Assembly (NCBI RefSeq): GCF_014655955.1
Contig: NZ_BNBO01000002.1
Span: 372,001-436,000, forward strand
Source: Kitasatospora indigofera
Lineage (GTDB): Bacteria; Actinomycetota; Actinomycetes; Streptomycetales; Streptomycetaceae
Reading direction: 5' to 3'
Length of the DNA: 64,000 bases
Of this stretch, positions 15,944 through 24,824 are shown in pieces. The notes under the pieces were generated by a model that did not search any database, was not told the origin of the DNA, and saw only the letters and a list, made by a program, of their open reading frames with translations. The position numbers and the translations under genes were made by a program. Within the stretch, counting starts at the first letter, position 1. Every line of letters starts with the position of its first letter.

Positions 15944-16981
15944 TCAGGCCTTGGGCTGCTGCTGCGTGATGCAGTGGATGCCGCCGCCGTTGGCGAAGAT
16001 CTCGCGGGCGTCGACGAGTTCCACGGTGCGGCCGGGGTAGGCCTCGGCCAGGATGTCGGCGGCCTCCTGGTCGCGGGGGTCGCCGAAGGCGCAGAGCACG
16101 ACGGCGCCGTTGGCGACGTAGTGGTTGATGTAGGAGTAGTCGACCGGCTCGCCGTCCTCGTCCAGCAGGACGGTGGGGGCGGGAAGTTCGATGACCTTGA
16201 GCGGGCGGCCGGCGGCGTCGGTGGAGGTGCGCAGGATCGTCACCAGCTCCTTGCAGACCTCGTGGTCCGGGTGGGCGGGGTCGGGCTGCACGTGGGCCAC
16301 CACGACGCCGGGGCGGACGAACGAGGCCACGATGTCGATGTGGCCGCGGGTGCCGAACTCGTCGTAGTCGCGGGTGAGTCCGCGCGGCAGCCAGACGGCC
16401 TTGGTGGTGCCCAGCTGCGCGTGCAGCTCGGCCTCCACCTCCTCCTTGGTCCAGTCGGAGTTGCGGCCCTCGCCGAGCTGCACGGTCTCGGTGACCAGGA
16501 CGGTGCCCTCGCCGTCGACGTGGATGCCGCCGCCCTCGTTGATCAGGCGGGAGGCGAAGCGCTGCACGCCGGTCAGGCCGGTGATGGCCTCGGCGATGTG
16601 CTGGTCCTTGTCCCAGCTGGCCCAGGACTGCGCGCCCCAGCCGTTGAACACCCAGTCGGTGGCGGCGATCCCGCCCTTGCCGTCGGTGAGGAAGGTGGGG
16701 CCGATGTCGCGCATCCAGGCGTCGTCCAGCGGACGTTCGACCAGCTCGACCTGCTCGGAGACGTACTTCCGCGCGTCCTCGCTCTCGCCGGTGTTGACGA
16801 TCAGCGTCACCGGCTCGTAGCGGACGATGGTGTTGGCGACCTCGGCCCAGGCGAGGCGGGCGGCGTGCAGGTGCTCGGCGCTGTCGAAGGTCTGGTTGGC
16901 GGTGGGGAAGGCCATCCAGGTGCGGTCGTGCGGGGCCCATTCCGCGGGCATCCGGTAGCCGAGCGAGGCGGGAGTGGTCAT
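15944..16981 (-). CDS. aguA: Agmatine deiminase
   Basis: 345 residues, usual length for the family. Converts agmatine to N-carbamoylputrescine and ammonia. Guanidino-group-modifying fold with WMAFPTANQTF, the substrate loop DDAWMRDIGPTFL, NEGGGIHVDGEGTVLVTE, the His-containing TRGHIDIVASF and the C-terminal catalytic-Cys motif FANGGGIHCITQQQP. All expected catalytic positions (Asp, Glu, His, Cys) appear present. It lies 154 bases after the urease alpha gene in the same direction, so this block releases ammonia from both agmatine and urea. Confidence 0.93.
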   Translation of the reverse strand: MTTPASLGYRMPAEWAPHDRTWMAFPTANQTFDSAEHLHAARLAWAEVANTIVRYEPVTLIVNTGESEDARKYVSEQVELVERPLDDAWMRDIGPTFLTDGKGGIAATDWVFNGWGAQSWASWDKDQHIAEAITGLTGVQRFASRLINEGGGIHVDGEGTVLVTETVQLGEGRNSDWTKEEVEAELHAQLGTTKAVWLPRGLTRDYDEFGTRGHIDIVASFVRPGVVVAHVQPDPAHPDHEVCKELVTILRTSTDAAGRPLKVIELPAPTVLLDEDGEPVDYSYINHYVANGAVVLCAFGDPRDQEAADILAEAYPGRTVELVDAREIFANGGGIHCITQQQPKA

Positions 16982-17069
16982 GAGGGTGAAGTCCTAAGCG
17001 GTGGGGGAGGGTCGCGGCGGCCCGGGGACGGGCCGCCGGGGTCGGCGGTGCCGGCTCGGAGCCGGCTTG

Positions 17070-17147
17070 CGGGAGGCCGGGGTCTGCAGGAGAACCGGGA
17101 GGCCGGGGTCCGCAGGAGATCCGGGAGACAGGGGTCTACAGGAAGTA
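17070..17147. repeat. 26-base tandem repeat, three copies, over the 3' end of ureC
   Basis: Units 17070-17095, 17096-17121 and 17122-17147. Units 1 and 2 differ at two or three positions; unit 3 is more diverged and contains the stop codon and last codons of urease alpha. The 3' end of the gene has apparently been copied twice into its own 3' untranslated region. Confidence 0.75.
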
Positions 17148-18857
17148 CAGGCGGCTGAGCGAGACGCTGTCGGCGGGTTCGGAGCGGATGGGGGAGCCGT
17201 CCAGCGAGACCAGGCCGGTCTCGGCGACCTGGACGTTGCCGAGGCGGGCGTTGCGCACCATGTCGCGCGGCCCGATGCCGCGGGTGCCGCGGACGCCGAC
17301 GCGGCGGCGCCGGGTGGGCATGGCGTCGGCGGCCTTGCCGAGGTAGGCGCCGTCGGCCGCGGCCTGGGCGACGAAGGCGACCGAGAGGTCGGCGGCGGTC
17401 GCGCCGTGGGCGCCGAACTGCGGTCCCAGGACGAGGGGTTCGCAGCGGTCGGTGGAGGCGTTGGGATCGCCGGTGACGCCGTAGGCGGGGAACCCGGACT
17501 TGAGGACGAGCTGGGGCTTGGCGCCGAAGTGGTCGGGGCGCCAGAGGACGATGTCGGCGAGCTTGCCGACCTCGATCGAGCCGACCTCGTGGGCGAGGCC
17601 GTGGGCGATGGCGGGGTTGATGGTGAGCTTGGCGATGTAGCGCAGGACCCGCTCGTTGTCGTCCCCGCCCTCGGCGGTGCCGTAGGAGCCGGCACCGTCC
17701 AGGGGGCCGAGTTCGGCCTTCATCTTGCCGGCCATGGCGAAGGTGCGGCGTACGGTCTCGCCGGCGCGGCCCATGCCCTGGGCGTCGGAGGAGGTGATGC
17801 CGATGACGCCGAGGTCGTGCAGGACGTCCTCGGCGCCCATCGTGCCCGCGCGGATCCGGTCGCGGGCCATCGCGGCGTCGCCGGGCAGGTCGACCTTGAG
17901 GTCGTGGGCGGAGACGATCATCCCGAAGTGCTCGCCCAGCGCGTCCCGGCCGAAGGGCAGGGTGGGGTTGGTGGAGGAGCCGATGACGTTGGGGACGCCG
18001 GCCATCTTCAGCACGTTGGGCACGTGCCCGCCGCCGCAGCCCTCGATGTGGAAGGCGTGGATGGTGCGGCCCTCCAGCACGGCGAGGGTGTCCTCGACCG
18101 AGAGGCACTCGTTGAGGCCGTCGGTGTGCAGGGCGACCTGGACGTCGTACTCCTCGGCGACCCGCAGCGCGGTGTCCAGGGCCCGGGTGTGGGCGCCCAT
18201 GTCCTCGTGCACCTTGAAGCCGGACGCCCCGCCCTCGGCGAGCGCCTCGACCAGCGGCGCCGGGTCGGAGGAGGAGCCCCGGCCGAGGAAGCCGATGTTG
18301 ACCGGCCAGGCGTCGAAGGCGTTGAAGGCGTGCCGCAGCGCCCAGGGGGAGTTCACCCCGACGCCCCAGACCGGGCCGAACTCCTGGCCGATGATGGTGG
18401 TGACGCCGGAGGCCAGCGAGGCCTCCATGATCCGCGGCGACAGCAGGTGGACGTGGGTGTCGATGGCGCCGGCGGTGGCGATCATGCCCTCGCCGGAGAC
18501 GATGGTGGTGCCGGTGCCGACGACCACGTCGACACCGTCCAGGGTGTCGGGGTTGCCGGCCCGGCCGATCGAGGCGATCCGGCCGTCGATCAGGCCGATC
18601 GAGGTCTTCCGGATGCCCTGGACGGCGTCGATCACCAGGACGTTGCTGATCACCACGTCGCAGGTGTCGCGGACGGCGGCGGCCTTGAGGTGCAGGCCGT
18701 CGCGCGCGGTCTTGCCGAAGCCGGCCAGGAACTCCTCGCCGGGCTCCTGCGAGTCGGACTCCACCCGGACGATCAGGCCGCTGTCGCCGAGCCTGATCCG
18801 GTCGCCGGCCCGCGGGCCGTGCACCGCGATGTAGTCGTGCGGGGTGATGGCGGTCAC
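17136..18857 (-). CDS. ureC: Urease alpha subunit (UreC) with Ala at the flap-Cys position
   Basis: 573 residues; GTG at 18857 overlaps the upstream gene by 4 bases (GTGA). Hydrolyses urea with two Ni ions. Nickel ligands are present: GAIDTHVHLLSP, the carbamylated Lys in GFKVHED (K215), HTDGLNE, HIEGCGGGHVPN and Asp in ITSSDAQGMG. The mobile flap, MVCHH in the classical enzyme, reads IVSAHDL: the catalytic His is kept (H318) but the flap Cys is Ala (A317). Family knowledge: that Cys is not essential for turnover but is the site of thiol-reactive inhibitors. Accessory genes ureDEFG are not in the window. The much longer open frame running upstream to 20189 is not coding. Confidence 0.93.
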   Translation of the reverse strand: MTAITPHDYIAVHGPRAGDRIRLGDSGLIVRVESDSQEPGEEFLAGFGKTARDGLHLKAAAVRDTCDVVISNVLVIDAVQGIRKTSIGLIDGRIASIGRAGNPDTLDGVDVVVGTGTTIVSGEGMIATAGAIDTHVHLLSPRIMEASLASGVTTIIGQEFGPVWGVGVNSPWALRHAFNAFDAWPVNIGFLGRGSSSDPAPLVEALAEGGASGFKVHEDMGAHTRALDTALRVAEEYDVQVALHTDGLNECLSVEDTLAVLEGRTIHAFHIEGCGGGHVPNVLKMAGVPNVIGSSTNPTLPFGRDALGEHFGMIVSAHDLKVDLPGDAAMARDRIRAGTMGAEDVLHDLGVIGITSSDAQGMGRAGETVRRTFAMAGKMKAELGPLDGAGSYGTAEGGDDNERVLRYIAKLTINPAIAHGLAHEVGSIEVGKLADIVLWRPDHFGAKPQLVLKSGFPAYGVTGDPNASTDRCEPLVLGPQFGAHGATAADLSVAFVAQAAADGAYLGKAADAMPTRRRRVGVRGTRGIGPRDMVRNARLGNVQVAETGLVSLDGSPIRSEPADSVSLSRLYFL

Positions 18858-19564
18858 GACTCGACCTCCGTGTCGTCGAAGTTGGTCAGGTACCCGGTCG
18901 CGCGGGCCTTGGCCAGGGCGGCCTCCTTGGCGCCGGGCGCGTCCAGCGGACCGTCGACCAGGCCGGCGAAGCCGATCGCGACCCGCGCGCCGCCGACCGG
19001 CACCAGGCCGACCTCGACGGTGGCGCCCGGGTCGAAGCGCACCGAGGAGCCGGCCGGGACGGCCAGGTGGGTGCCGTAGGCGGCGGCCCGGTCGAAGGCG
19101 AGGCGGGGGTTGGCCTCGAAGAAGTGGAAGTGCGAGGTGACCGAGATCGGTACGGCGGAGGTGTTGTGGACGGGCAGCACGACCGTCTCCTCGACCGGGT
19201 CGTAGCCCTCGCCGGACCCGATCAGCGCGCCGCCGGGGGCGTCGTCGCCGAGCGAGCCGCCGCCCTTGAAGGGGTCGTTGACGACGGCGAGGCGGGTGCC
19301 GTCCTCGAAGACCGCCTCCACCTGGATCACGGTGACCACGTCGGGGACGCCGGGCAGCACGTCGTCGGCGGTGAGGACGCTGCGGCCGGCCTCGATCGCC
19401 TCGGCGAGCCGGCGGCCGTCCCGGGCGGCCTCGCAGACGGTGTCCGCGATCAGGGCGTGCGCCTCGGGGACGTTGAGGCGTACACCCCTGGCGCGGCGGG
19501 CGCGGGCCAGTTCGGCCGCTGTGAAGATCAGCAGCCGGTCCCGCTCGGTGGGGGTCAGTCGCAC
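18854..19564 (-). CDS. ureAB: Urease gamma-beta fusion subunit (UreA-UreB)
   Basis: 236 residues; GTG at 19564 with GAGGAA 4 bases upstream. Residues 1-100 are the gamma subunit (MRLTPTERDRLLIFTAAELA, RLNVPEAHALIADTVCEAARDG, TADDVLPGVPDVV) and about 125-225 the beta subunit (TVVLPVHNTSAVPISVTSHFHFFEANPRL, AAYGTHLAVPAGSSVRFDPG). A linker carries PFKGGGSLGDDAPGG. Fused gamma-beta subunits are known in Helicobacter and in a second urease type of actinomycetes. First gene of the ureAB-ureC operon. Confidence 0.93.
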   Translation of the reverse strand: MRLTPTERDRLLIFTAAELARARRARGVRLNVPEAHALIADTVCEAARDGRRLAEAIEAGRSVLTADDVLPGVPDVVTVIQVEAVFEDGTRLAVVNDPFKGGGSLGDDAPGGALIGSGEGYDPVEETVVLPVHNTSAVPISVTSHFHFFEANPRLAFDRAAAYGTHLAVPAGSSVRFDPGATVEVGLVPVGGARVAIGFAGLVDGPLDAPGAKEAALAKARATGYLTNFDDTEVES

Positions 19565-20287
19565 GGTTCCTCGCTCGCGGTCGCCGGCGTGCCGGGGTGG
19601 TGGTCGGTGTCTCTGGGTGGGGCGGGTGGTCGGGCGGGTGGTCGGGCGGGTGGCCGGTCCGCTGCCCGGCCGGTCCGCCGGGCGGTGCCGGGCCGGGGGT
19701 GGCCGGGCACCGGTGGCGGTGCCAGGTCCCGTCCGGCGAAGTTAGAACGACGTTCAAACTTCTCCCTGTCATTGAACCCGGCCGGGGCCGCCCTGTCCAG
19801 CCTCGCCCGGAGCGGGCGCCGGCCCGGGCCCGGCCGGTCCGCCCCGTGGGCGGTTCGCCCGGTGTCGATGTCCGCCCGGCATCGCGTTCCGGTCCGCCCG
19901 GCGTCGCGGTCCGGTCCGCCCGGCGTCGCGGTCCGCCCGGCGTTCCGGTCCGTCCGTCCGGCGGCGCCCGGGCCGCCGGCCCGGCCGGGCCTTGCGCTAC
20001 CAGCGTTGCCCGCCCGGCGCCCGGGGGCACCGGCGCCGCGCCGAAGGGGTCCGCCCGGTCCGCCCTGGACGGGCCCGGCCGGCACTCGTTTGCCGTAGTG
20101 GGCGCCTGCCCGGCCAAGGGTGCCGACGGTCGTCCGCAGCCGCCGGGCAGCGCCTGCGAGGGGGCTCCGGGGGCTCGTCCGCGTCGCAAACCTGTCCGAG
20201 GCCGGTGGTTGGATCACGGCAACCCGTTCGAGCCCCTTTCACCCCATGTGATCGGACGCACACTGTTGCAAAGCGCCTCAGCTGGGC
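19565..20287. other. Long intergenic region upstream of urease
   Basis: About 720 bases between divergent transcription units. It contains a 19-base near-palindrome at 19741-19759 and simple GC-rich repeats: GGGTGGTCGGGC-type at about 19621-19650 and CGGTCCGCCCGGCGTCG-type at about 19890-19950. Open frames here have Arg/Pro/Gly-rich shadow translations. No gene supported. Confidence 0.5.
19741..19759. promoter_or_regulatory. 19-base near-perfect palindrome upstream of urease operon
   Basis: GTTAGAACGACGTTCAAAC: arms of 9 bases around a central A with one mismatch. It is an AT-rich island in very GC-rich sequence, about 180 bases before the ureAB start. Looks like an operator; the protein is unknown. 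Confidence 0.45.
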
Positions 20288-20914
20288 ATGAGGATGAGTG
20301 TCGGCAACCAGGGCGGCCCGCCCGGCGGGGGATCCGGTGCGGGCGTTCGACGAAGGCGGGGGCGTGTGGTGATGGACGGTCAGGCGCGATTTCCGCGACA
20401 GCGGACCGGTTCGGGGTCGTGGCAGGGCCCCGGTGAAGCCCTCGGGTACGTGGCCCCCGGCGGCGGACCGGGCGGGCGCGCGCAGCCGGCCAGGCCGGCC
20501 GAGCAGGGGGTGCCGGCGCCCGGCTGCGCCCTGCACCGCCGGCTGCACCTGGCGCTGGACGCGGCCGACCTGGTCGCGGTGGGCGCCGTGCGCCGCCGGC
20601 TGCGGGCCGCGCTCGACCAGTGGGGCGTTCCCGAGCTCGCGGACACCGCCGAACTGCTGACCTCGGAGCTGGTCACCAACGCGCTGCTGCACACGGGGCA
20701 GGGCGCGGTGTTCGACGCCGTGCTCACCGCGGACCTGCGGCTGCGGATCGAGGTCCAGGACGGCACCGCCCGGCTGCCCCGCCGCCGGGAGCCGGTCGCC
20801 GAGTACGCCACCTCCGGCCGCGGGCTGCTGCTCGTCGAGGCGCTCGCCGACGACTGGGGCGTGCAGCTGCGCGGCGACGGCAAGGTCACCTGGTTCGAGT
20901 TGGCATATTCCTGA
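20288..20914 (+). CDS. Anti-sigma-factor-type ATP-binding protein (HATPase_c_2)
   Basis: Up to 208 residues from ATG at 20288; a later ATG at 20372 behind an AGGCGGGGG stretch is also possible and leaves the domain intact. The C-terminal half is a RsbW/SpoIIAB-like GHKL fold: VRRRLRAALDQWGVPELADTAELL, the N box ELVTNALLHT, and the G box TSGRGLLLVEALADDWGV. Such proteins bind or phosphorylate anti-anti-sigma factors. No anti-anti-sigma partner is adjacent, but the next gene is a SpoIIE-type phosphatase whose own C-terminus is a close relative of this domain. Confidence 0.82.
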   Translation: MRMSVGNQGGPPGGGSGAGVRRRRGRVVMDGQARFPRQRTGSGSWQGPGEALGYVAPGGGPGGRAQPARPAEQGVPAPGCALHRRLHLALDAADLVAVGAVRRRLRAALDQWGVPELADTAELLTSELVTNALLHTGQGAVFDAVLTADLRLRIEVQDGTARLPRRREPVAEYATSGRGLLLVEALADDWGVQLRGDGKVTWFELAYS

Positions 20915-21218
20915 GCGGTTCGGGCGCGCCCAGGGGCGGGCGGCCGTTTCGGCTGTTCGGGCAGTTCCGGGAGCCTCCGTACACCCCCGGCCATTCGATG
21001 CCGTTCGCTGTCGAACGAAATATTCCCGGGCCGTCGGCATTGCCGCTCTGCCGAACATTAGACAGGATAGTGGGAACGTGTGCCCGGGTACGGCACCCGG
21101 CGGGGAGATCGAACCTCGACCGTCCGCCGTCCGCCCGGGCCACCTCCTTCAGTACGACCACCACCACACGGTCATGCGGCCCGTCCGGACGGGACGGCAT
21201 GGCAGCGGCAGGAGCAGC

Positions 21219-23447
21219 ATGGCCACAGAGCCCGAGCCACAGGGGCCGGGGCTTCCCCCCGCTCCGTCCGCGGCCGGGTCCGGTCGCGGACGCCCGCCCG
21301 CCCAGGCGGTCCGCAGGCATGCCCTGCGCAGCGCGCCGGGCCGGCTCGCGCCGATGGTGTCCGCCGGCCTGCCCAGCGCCTCCGGGGACTCCACCCCGGA
21401 CTGGCTGGAGCCGGCGATGGCGGCCAACGGCATCGGCTCCTTCGACTGGGACATCCGCCGGGACGTCCTGGAGGGCGACCACCGGGCCTGCGCGATCATC
21501 GGCGTGGAGAAGGGCCGGTTCGACAGCACCTCGGCCTCCTTTCTGAGCCTGCTGCACCCCGAGGACGCGCCCGTGGTGCGCCGCCGGGTCGAGCGGGCCG
21601 TCGCCGAGCTGGGCCAGTGCGGCGCCTACTACCGCACGGTCGGCCCGAACGGCAGCATGCGCGCCGTCCGGTTCCGCGGCCGGGTGCTGGCCGACGCCTT
21701 CGGCCGGGCCTCGCGGATGGTCGGCTTCGTCTGGGACGCCACCGTCGAGCTGCACAAGCGCGACCGGGCCGACCGGATGGCGCTGCTGCGCGAGGAGCGC
21801 TCGCGGTTCATCAAGGAGGCCGCCCGGGCGCTGTCCGAGGCGGTCACCGTCCGGGACGTCGCCCGGGTCTTCACCGAACTGCCGCTGCCGGGCCTGCCGC
21901 CGGACGGCCTGGTGCTGGCCGCCCAGGAGGCCGGCCGGGTGCAGATCCTCGGCGCCAGCGGCTACCGCCCCGACGAGATGGCCGTCTACGACCGCTCGCT
22001 GCTGCCCGCCGGGCACCCCGCCGCCGAGGCGATCCGGCTGCGCGCGCCGGTCTTCATCGCCAGCCGCGAGGAGTACCGCGAGCGCTACCCCGAGACCTGG
22101 GGCCCGGTCAGCGGCAGCAGCCGCTGCGCCTGGGCGTTCCTGCCGCTGGTGGCCAGCGGCCGCGCGATCGGTGTTTGCCTGGTCAGCTTCGACGACGACC
22201 GGGAGCTGGACGCGGACGAGCGCACCCTGCTCTCGACCCTGGGCGGTCTGGTCGCCCAGTCGCTGGCCAGGGCCCGTCTGCACGACGCCGAGCACGAGCT
22301 GGCGGCGGGCCTGCAGCGGGTGATGCTGCCGCGGACCGTCCCGTCGATCCCCGGGGTCTCCACCGCGGTGCGCTACCTGGCGGCCGGTTCGGGCCTGCAG
22401 ATCGGCGGCGACTGGTACGACGTGGTGCCGCTGCCCGGCGGGCACGTCGGCCTGGTGATCGGCGACGTCCAGGGCCACGACGTGCACGCCGCCGGGATCA
22501 TGGGGCAGCTGCGGATCGCGCTGCGGGCCTACGCGGCCGAGGGCCACCCGCCGGCCGCCGTGATGGCCCGGGCCTCACGCTTCCTCGCGGACCTGGACAC
22601 CGACCACTTCGCGACCTGCACCTATGCCGAGGTGAACGTCGACTACGGCGTGGTCTACGCGGTGCGGGCCGGCCACCTGGACCCGGTGGTCCGGCGGGCC
22701 GACGGCTCGACCGCCGTCCAGCCGGTCGCGGGCGGGCTGCCGCTCGGGATCGCGCCGGACGAGGAGTACCGGGTCACCCGCTTCAGCCTCGACCCGGGCG
22801 AGACGGTGCTGCTCTGCACGGACGGCCTGGTGGAGTCCCGCACGATGGACCTGGACACCGGGTTCGCCCGGCTCTGCCACGTGCTGTCGGGCGAGGTCCC
22901 GGCCCGTGGCGAGTCGGCCCGGGACCCGCTGGAGGACCTCGCCGACCGGGTCGCCTCGCAGTCCGCCGACTCCAGCGAGCGCGAGGACGACATAGCGCTG
23001 CTGCTGCTGCGCTGGGACGGCCCGGAGGGCGGGCTGGCGGCCCAGCAGCTGCGCCGCCGGATCGGCCAGGCGGACCTGGCCCGGATCGCCGAGGTGCGCG
23101 CCGAACTGCGCGACGCCCTGCGGCGCTGGGGCGTCGCCGACCTGGTGGACACCGCCGAGCTGCTCGCCTCCGAGCTGGTCACCAACGCCATCCGGCACAC
23201 CGACCGGGACGCGATGTTCACCGCCCGGCTCTACCGGGAGTCGGACACCGACCGGGCCCGGCTGCGGGTCGAGGTGGAGGACGAGTCGGACCTCTGGCCG
23301 ACCCGCCGCACGCCGGGGGAGCAGGCCTCCTCCGGCCGCGGTCTGATGCTGGTCGAGGCCCTGTCGGACGCCTGGGGCGTGGAGCCCCGGGGCACCGGCA
23401 AGCGGATGTGGTTCGAGCTCTGCGCGGCGGGCCCGGACGCGGCCTGA
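21219..23447 (+). CDS. PAS-GAF-SpoIIE phosphatase-HATPase signalling protein
   Basis: 742 residues from ATG at 21219, preceded by GCAGGAG. Order: disordered N-terminus; PAS-like sensor (about 65-190; WLEPAMAANGIGSFDWDIRRDVL, FLSLLHPEDAPVV); GAF (about 205-350; FLPLVASGRAIGVCLVSFDDDREL); SpoIIE/PP2C phosphatase (about 365-590; LQRVMLPRTVPSIPGV, GGDWYDVVPLPGGHVGLVIGDVQGHDVHAA, LLCTDGLVESR, EREDDIALLLL, metal Asp intact); C-terminal HATPase (about 620-735; ELVTNAIRHTDRDA, SSGRGLMLVEALSDAWGV). This is the RsbU/OsaC-like layout in which one chain both phosphorylates and dephosphorylates an anti-anti-sigma factor in response to a signal. Confidence 0.92.
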   Translation: MATEPEPQGPGLPPAPSAAGSGRGRPPAQAVRRHALRSAPGRLAPMVSAGLPSASGDSTPDWLEPAMAANGIGSFDWDIRRDVLEGDHRACAIIGVEKGRFDSTSASFLSLLHPEDAPVVRRRVERAVAELGQCGAYYRTVGPNGSMRAVRFRGRVLADAFGRASRMVGFVWDATVELHKRDRADRMALLREERSRFIKEAARALSEAVTVRDVARVFTELPLPGLPPDGLVLAAQEAGRVQILGASGYRPDEMAVYDRSLLPAGHPAAEAIRLRAPVFIASREEYRERYPETWGPVSGSSRCAWAFLPLVASGRAIGVCLVSFDDDRELDADERTLLSTLGGLVAQSLARARLHDAEHELAAGLQRVMLPRTVPSIPGVSTAVRYLAAGSGLQIGGDWYDVVPLPGGHVGLVIGDVQGHDVHAAGIMGQLRIALRAYAAEGHPPAAVMARASRFLADLDTDHFATCTYAEVNVDYGVVYAVRAGHLDPVVRRADGSTAVQPVAGGLPLGIAPDEEYRVTRFSLDPGETVLLCTDGLVESRTMDLDTGFARLCHVLSGEVPARGESARDPLEDLADRVASQSADSSEREDDIALLLLRWDGPEGGLAAQQLRRRIGQADLARIAEVRAELRDALRRWGVADLVDTAELLASELVTNAIRHTDRDAMFTARLYRESDTDRARLRVEVEDESDLWPTRRTPGEQASSGRGLMLVEALSDAWGVEPRGTGKRMWFELCAAGPDAA

Positions 23448-23573
23448 TCCGCCGTCGGCCGGTCGGTCGGCCTCGCCGGCCCGGACGCGCCTCGATCCGC
23501 GCCCGGCCGGCCAGGCCGCCGTACCCGGCCGGCCGACGGCGGCGACGTGGCCGGCCCCGGCCAGGTGGCACCG

Positions 23574-24635
23574 TCAGCCGAACTGCTGCTCAAGGTCCTT
23601 GAGCTTCTGCTCCAGCGAGTCGAGCCGGGGCAGGGTCACGGTGTCCTCGTCGGCGGTGAGGTCGATGGTCCGCCGGCCGGGCCGCACCGGCAGGCCCGGC
23701 TGGAGCACGGTGCCGTCCGCCGCCGGGCCGGGCCGTCCGTCCGCCGGCCCGTCCGGCAGCGCCGGCGGGCCCGGCACCGCCTCCGGCCCCGCTATCGCGG
23801 ACTCCGATCCGGACCCGGACTCCAACTGCCGGGCCGCGCCGCGCGGGCGCCAGACGCTGTGCGTCCGGTTGATGGCCCTGATCTCGGCGCGCTCGCGCCG
23901 GCTGGCCAGTCGCTGCCGCTCCCGGTTGGCGGCCGCCTCCCGCTTGTCGTCCCGGACTTCCTCGACCGCCTCGTCCAGGCTGCGCACCCCCTCCAGCAGC
24001 ATCAGCGACCAGGCCGCGTACGTCTCGCGCGGGGCCCGCAGCCAGCGGACGATCCGGATCTGCGGCAGCGGACGGGGCACCAGGCCCTGCTCGCGCAGGG
24101 CTGCCACCCGGGTCTGCTTCAGGGCCCGGTCGAAGAGCACGGCCGCCGAGAGCGACATCCCCGCGAAGAACTGCGGGGCGCCGGCGTGCCCGAAGCCGCG
24201 CGGGGCGTGCACCCAGTTGAACCAGGCGGACGCGCCCGCGAACAGCCAGACCAGCAGTCGCGAGCCGAGTGCGGCGTCGCCGTGGCTGGCCTCGCGCACC
24301 GCCAGCACCGAGCAGAACATCGCCGCGCCGTCCAGGCCGAACGGCACCAGGTACTCCCAGCCCCCGGAGAGGTTGAGGTTCTGCACGCCGAAGCCGACCA
24401 GGCCGTGGAAGGAGAGCGCCGCCGCGACGGCGGCGCAGCAGAACAGCAGGGTGTAGGAGGCGGCGCCGTAGAGCGATTCCTTGCGTCGCCGCCGCTCCTC
24501 GGAACGCTCCCAGGAATCGCCGCCGACCGTGCCGGCGGAGCCCCTGCTGCGAGCGAAAGCCACCAGCACAGCGCTGATCACGAGCGCTGCCACGCCGCTG
24601 ACGGCCCAGCCCAGTGGTATGTCGGACAGTTTCAT
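23574..24635 (-). CDS. DUF2637 membrane protein
   Basis: 353 residues. A first helix (WAVSGVAALVISAVLVAFA), then the DUF2637 core of four helices: YGAASYTLLFCCAAVAAALSFHGLVGFGV, YLVPFGLDGAAMFCSVLAV, RLLVWLFAGASAWFNWVHAPRG, FFAGMSLSAAVLFDRAL. The C-terminal half is cytoplasmic, with REAAANRERQRLASRRERAEIRAI (coiled) and a Pro/Gly-rich tail ending in a short coiled coil LDSLEQKLKDLEQQFG. The family includes plasmid-spread (SpdB-like) proteins and many chromosomal actinomycete members of unknown role. No other transfer genes are nearby. Confidence 0.82.
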   Translation of the reverse strand: MKLSDIPLGWAVSGVAALVISAVLVAFARSRGSAGTVGGDSWERSEERRRRKESLYGAASYTLLFCCAAVAAALSFHGLVGFGVQNLNLSGGWEYLVPFGLDGAAMFCSVLAVREASHGDAALGSRLLVWLFAGASAWFNWVHAPRGFGHAGAPQFFAGMSLSAAVLFDRALKQTRVAALREQGLVPRPLPQIRIVRWLRAPRETYAAWSLMLLEGVRSLDEAVEEVRDDKREAAANRERQRLASRRERAEIRAINRTHSVWRPRGAARQLESGSGSESAIAGPEAVPGPPALPDGPADGRPGPAADGTVLQPGLPVRPGRRTIDLTADEDTVTLPRLDSLEQKLKDLEQQFG

Positions 24636-24824
24636 CGCCTGAACCAGCCTCGCTTTCCTGCGTAGTGACGGCGGGGACCATCATCGCGGATTGCGGGGTG
24701 CGGTACGGCTGATTTGCTGTCAATGCGCTGAGGAGGGGGATTTCTGACGGGAAATAAACAGCATCGTATTATTAATGAAGTGCGGTATTTCCCGGAATTC
24801 CGCCCCTCGGGCCGGTTCCGGACG

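Noticed and set aside
18858..20189. N-terminal extension of the urease alpha frame to 20189
   Set aside because: The extension is Arg/Pro-rich, overlaps the clearly real gamma-beta gene in another frame, and lacks a ribosome site.
23574..24635. Evidence for an integrated conjugative plasmid from the DUF2637 (SpdB-like) gene
   Set aside because: No traB, rep, integrase or attachment repeats nearby; DUF2637 genes are common on actinomycete chromosomes.
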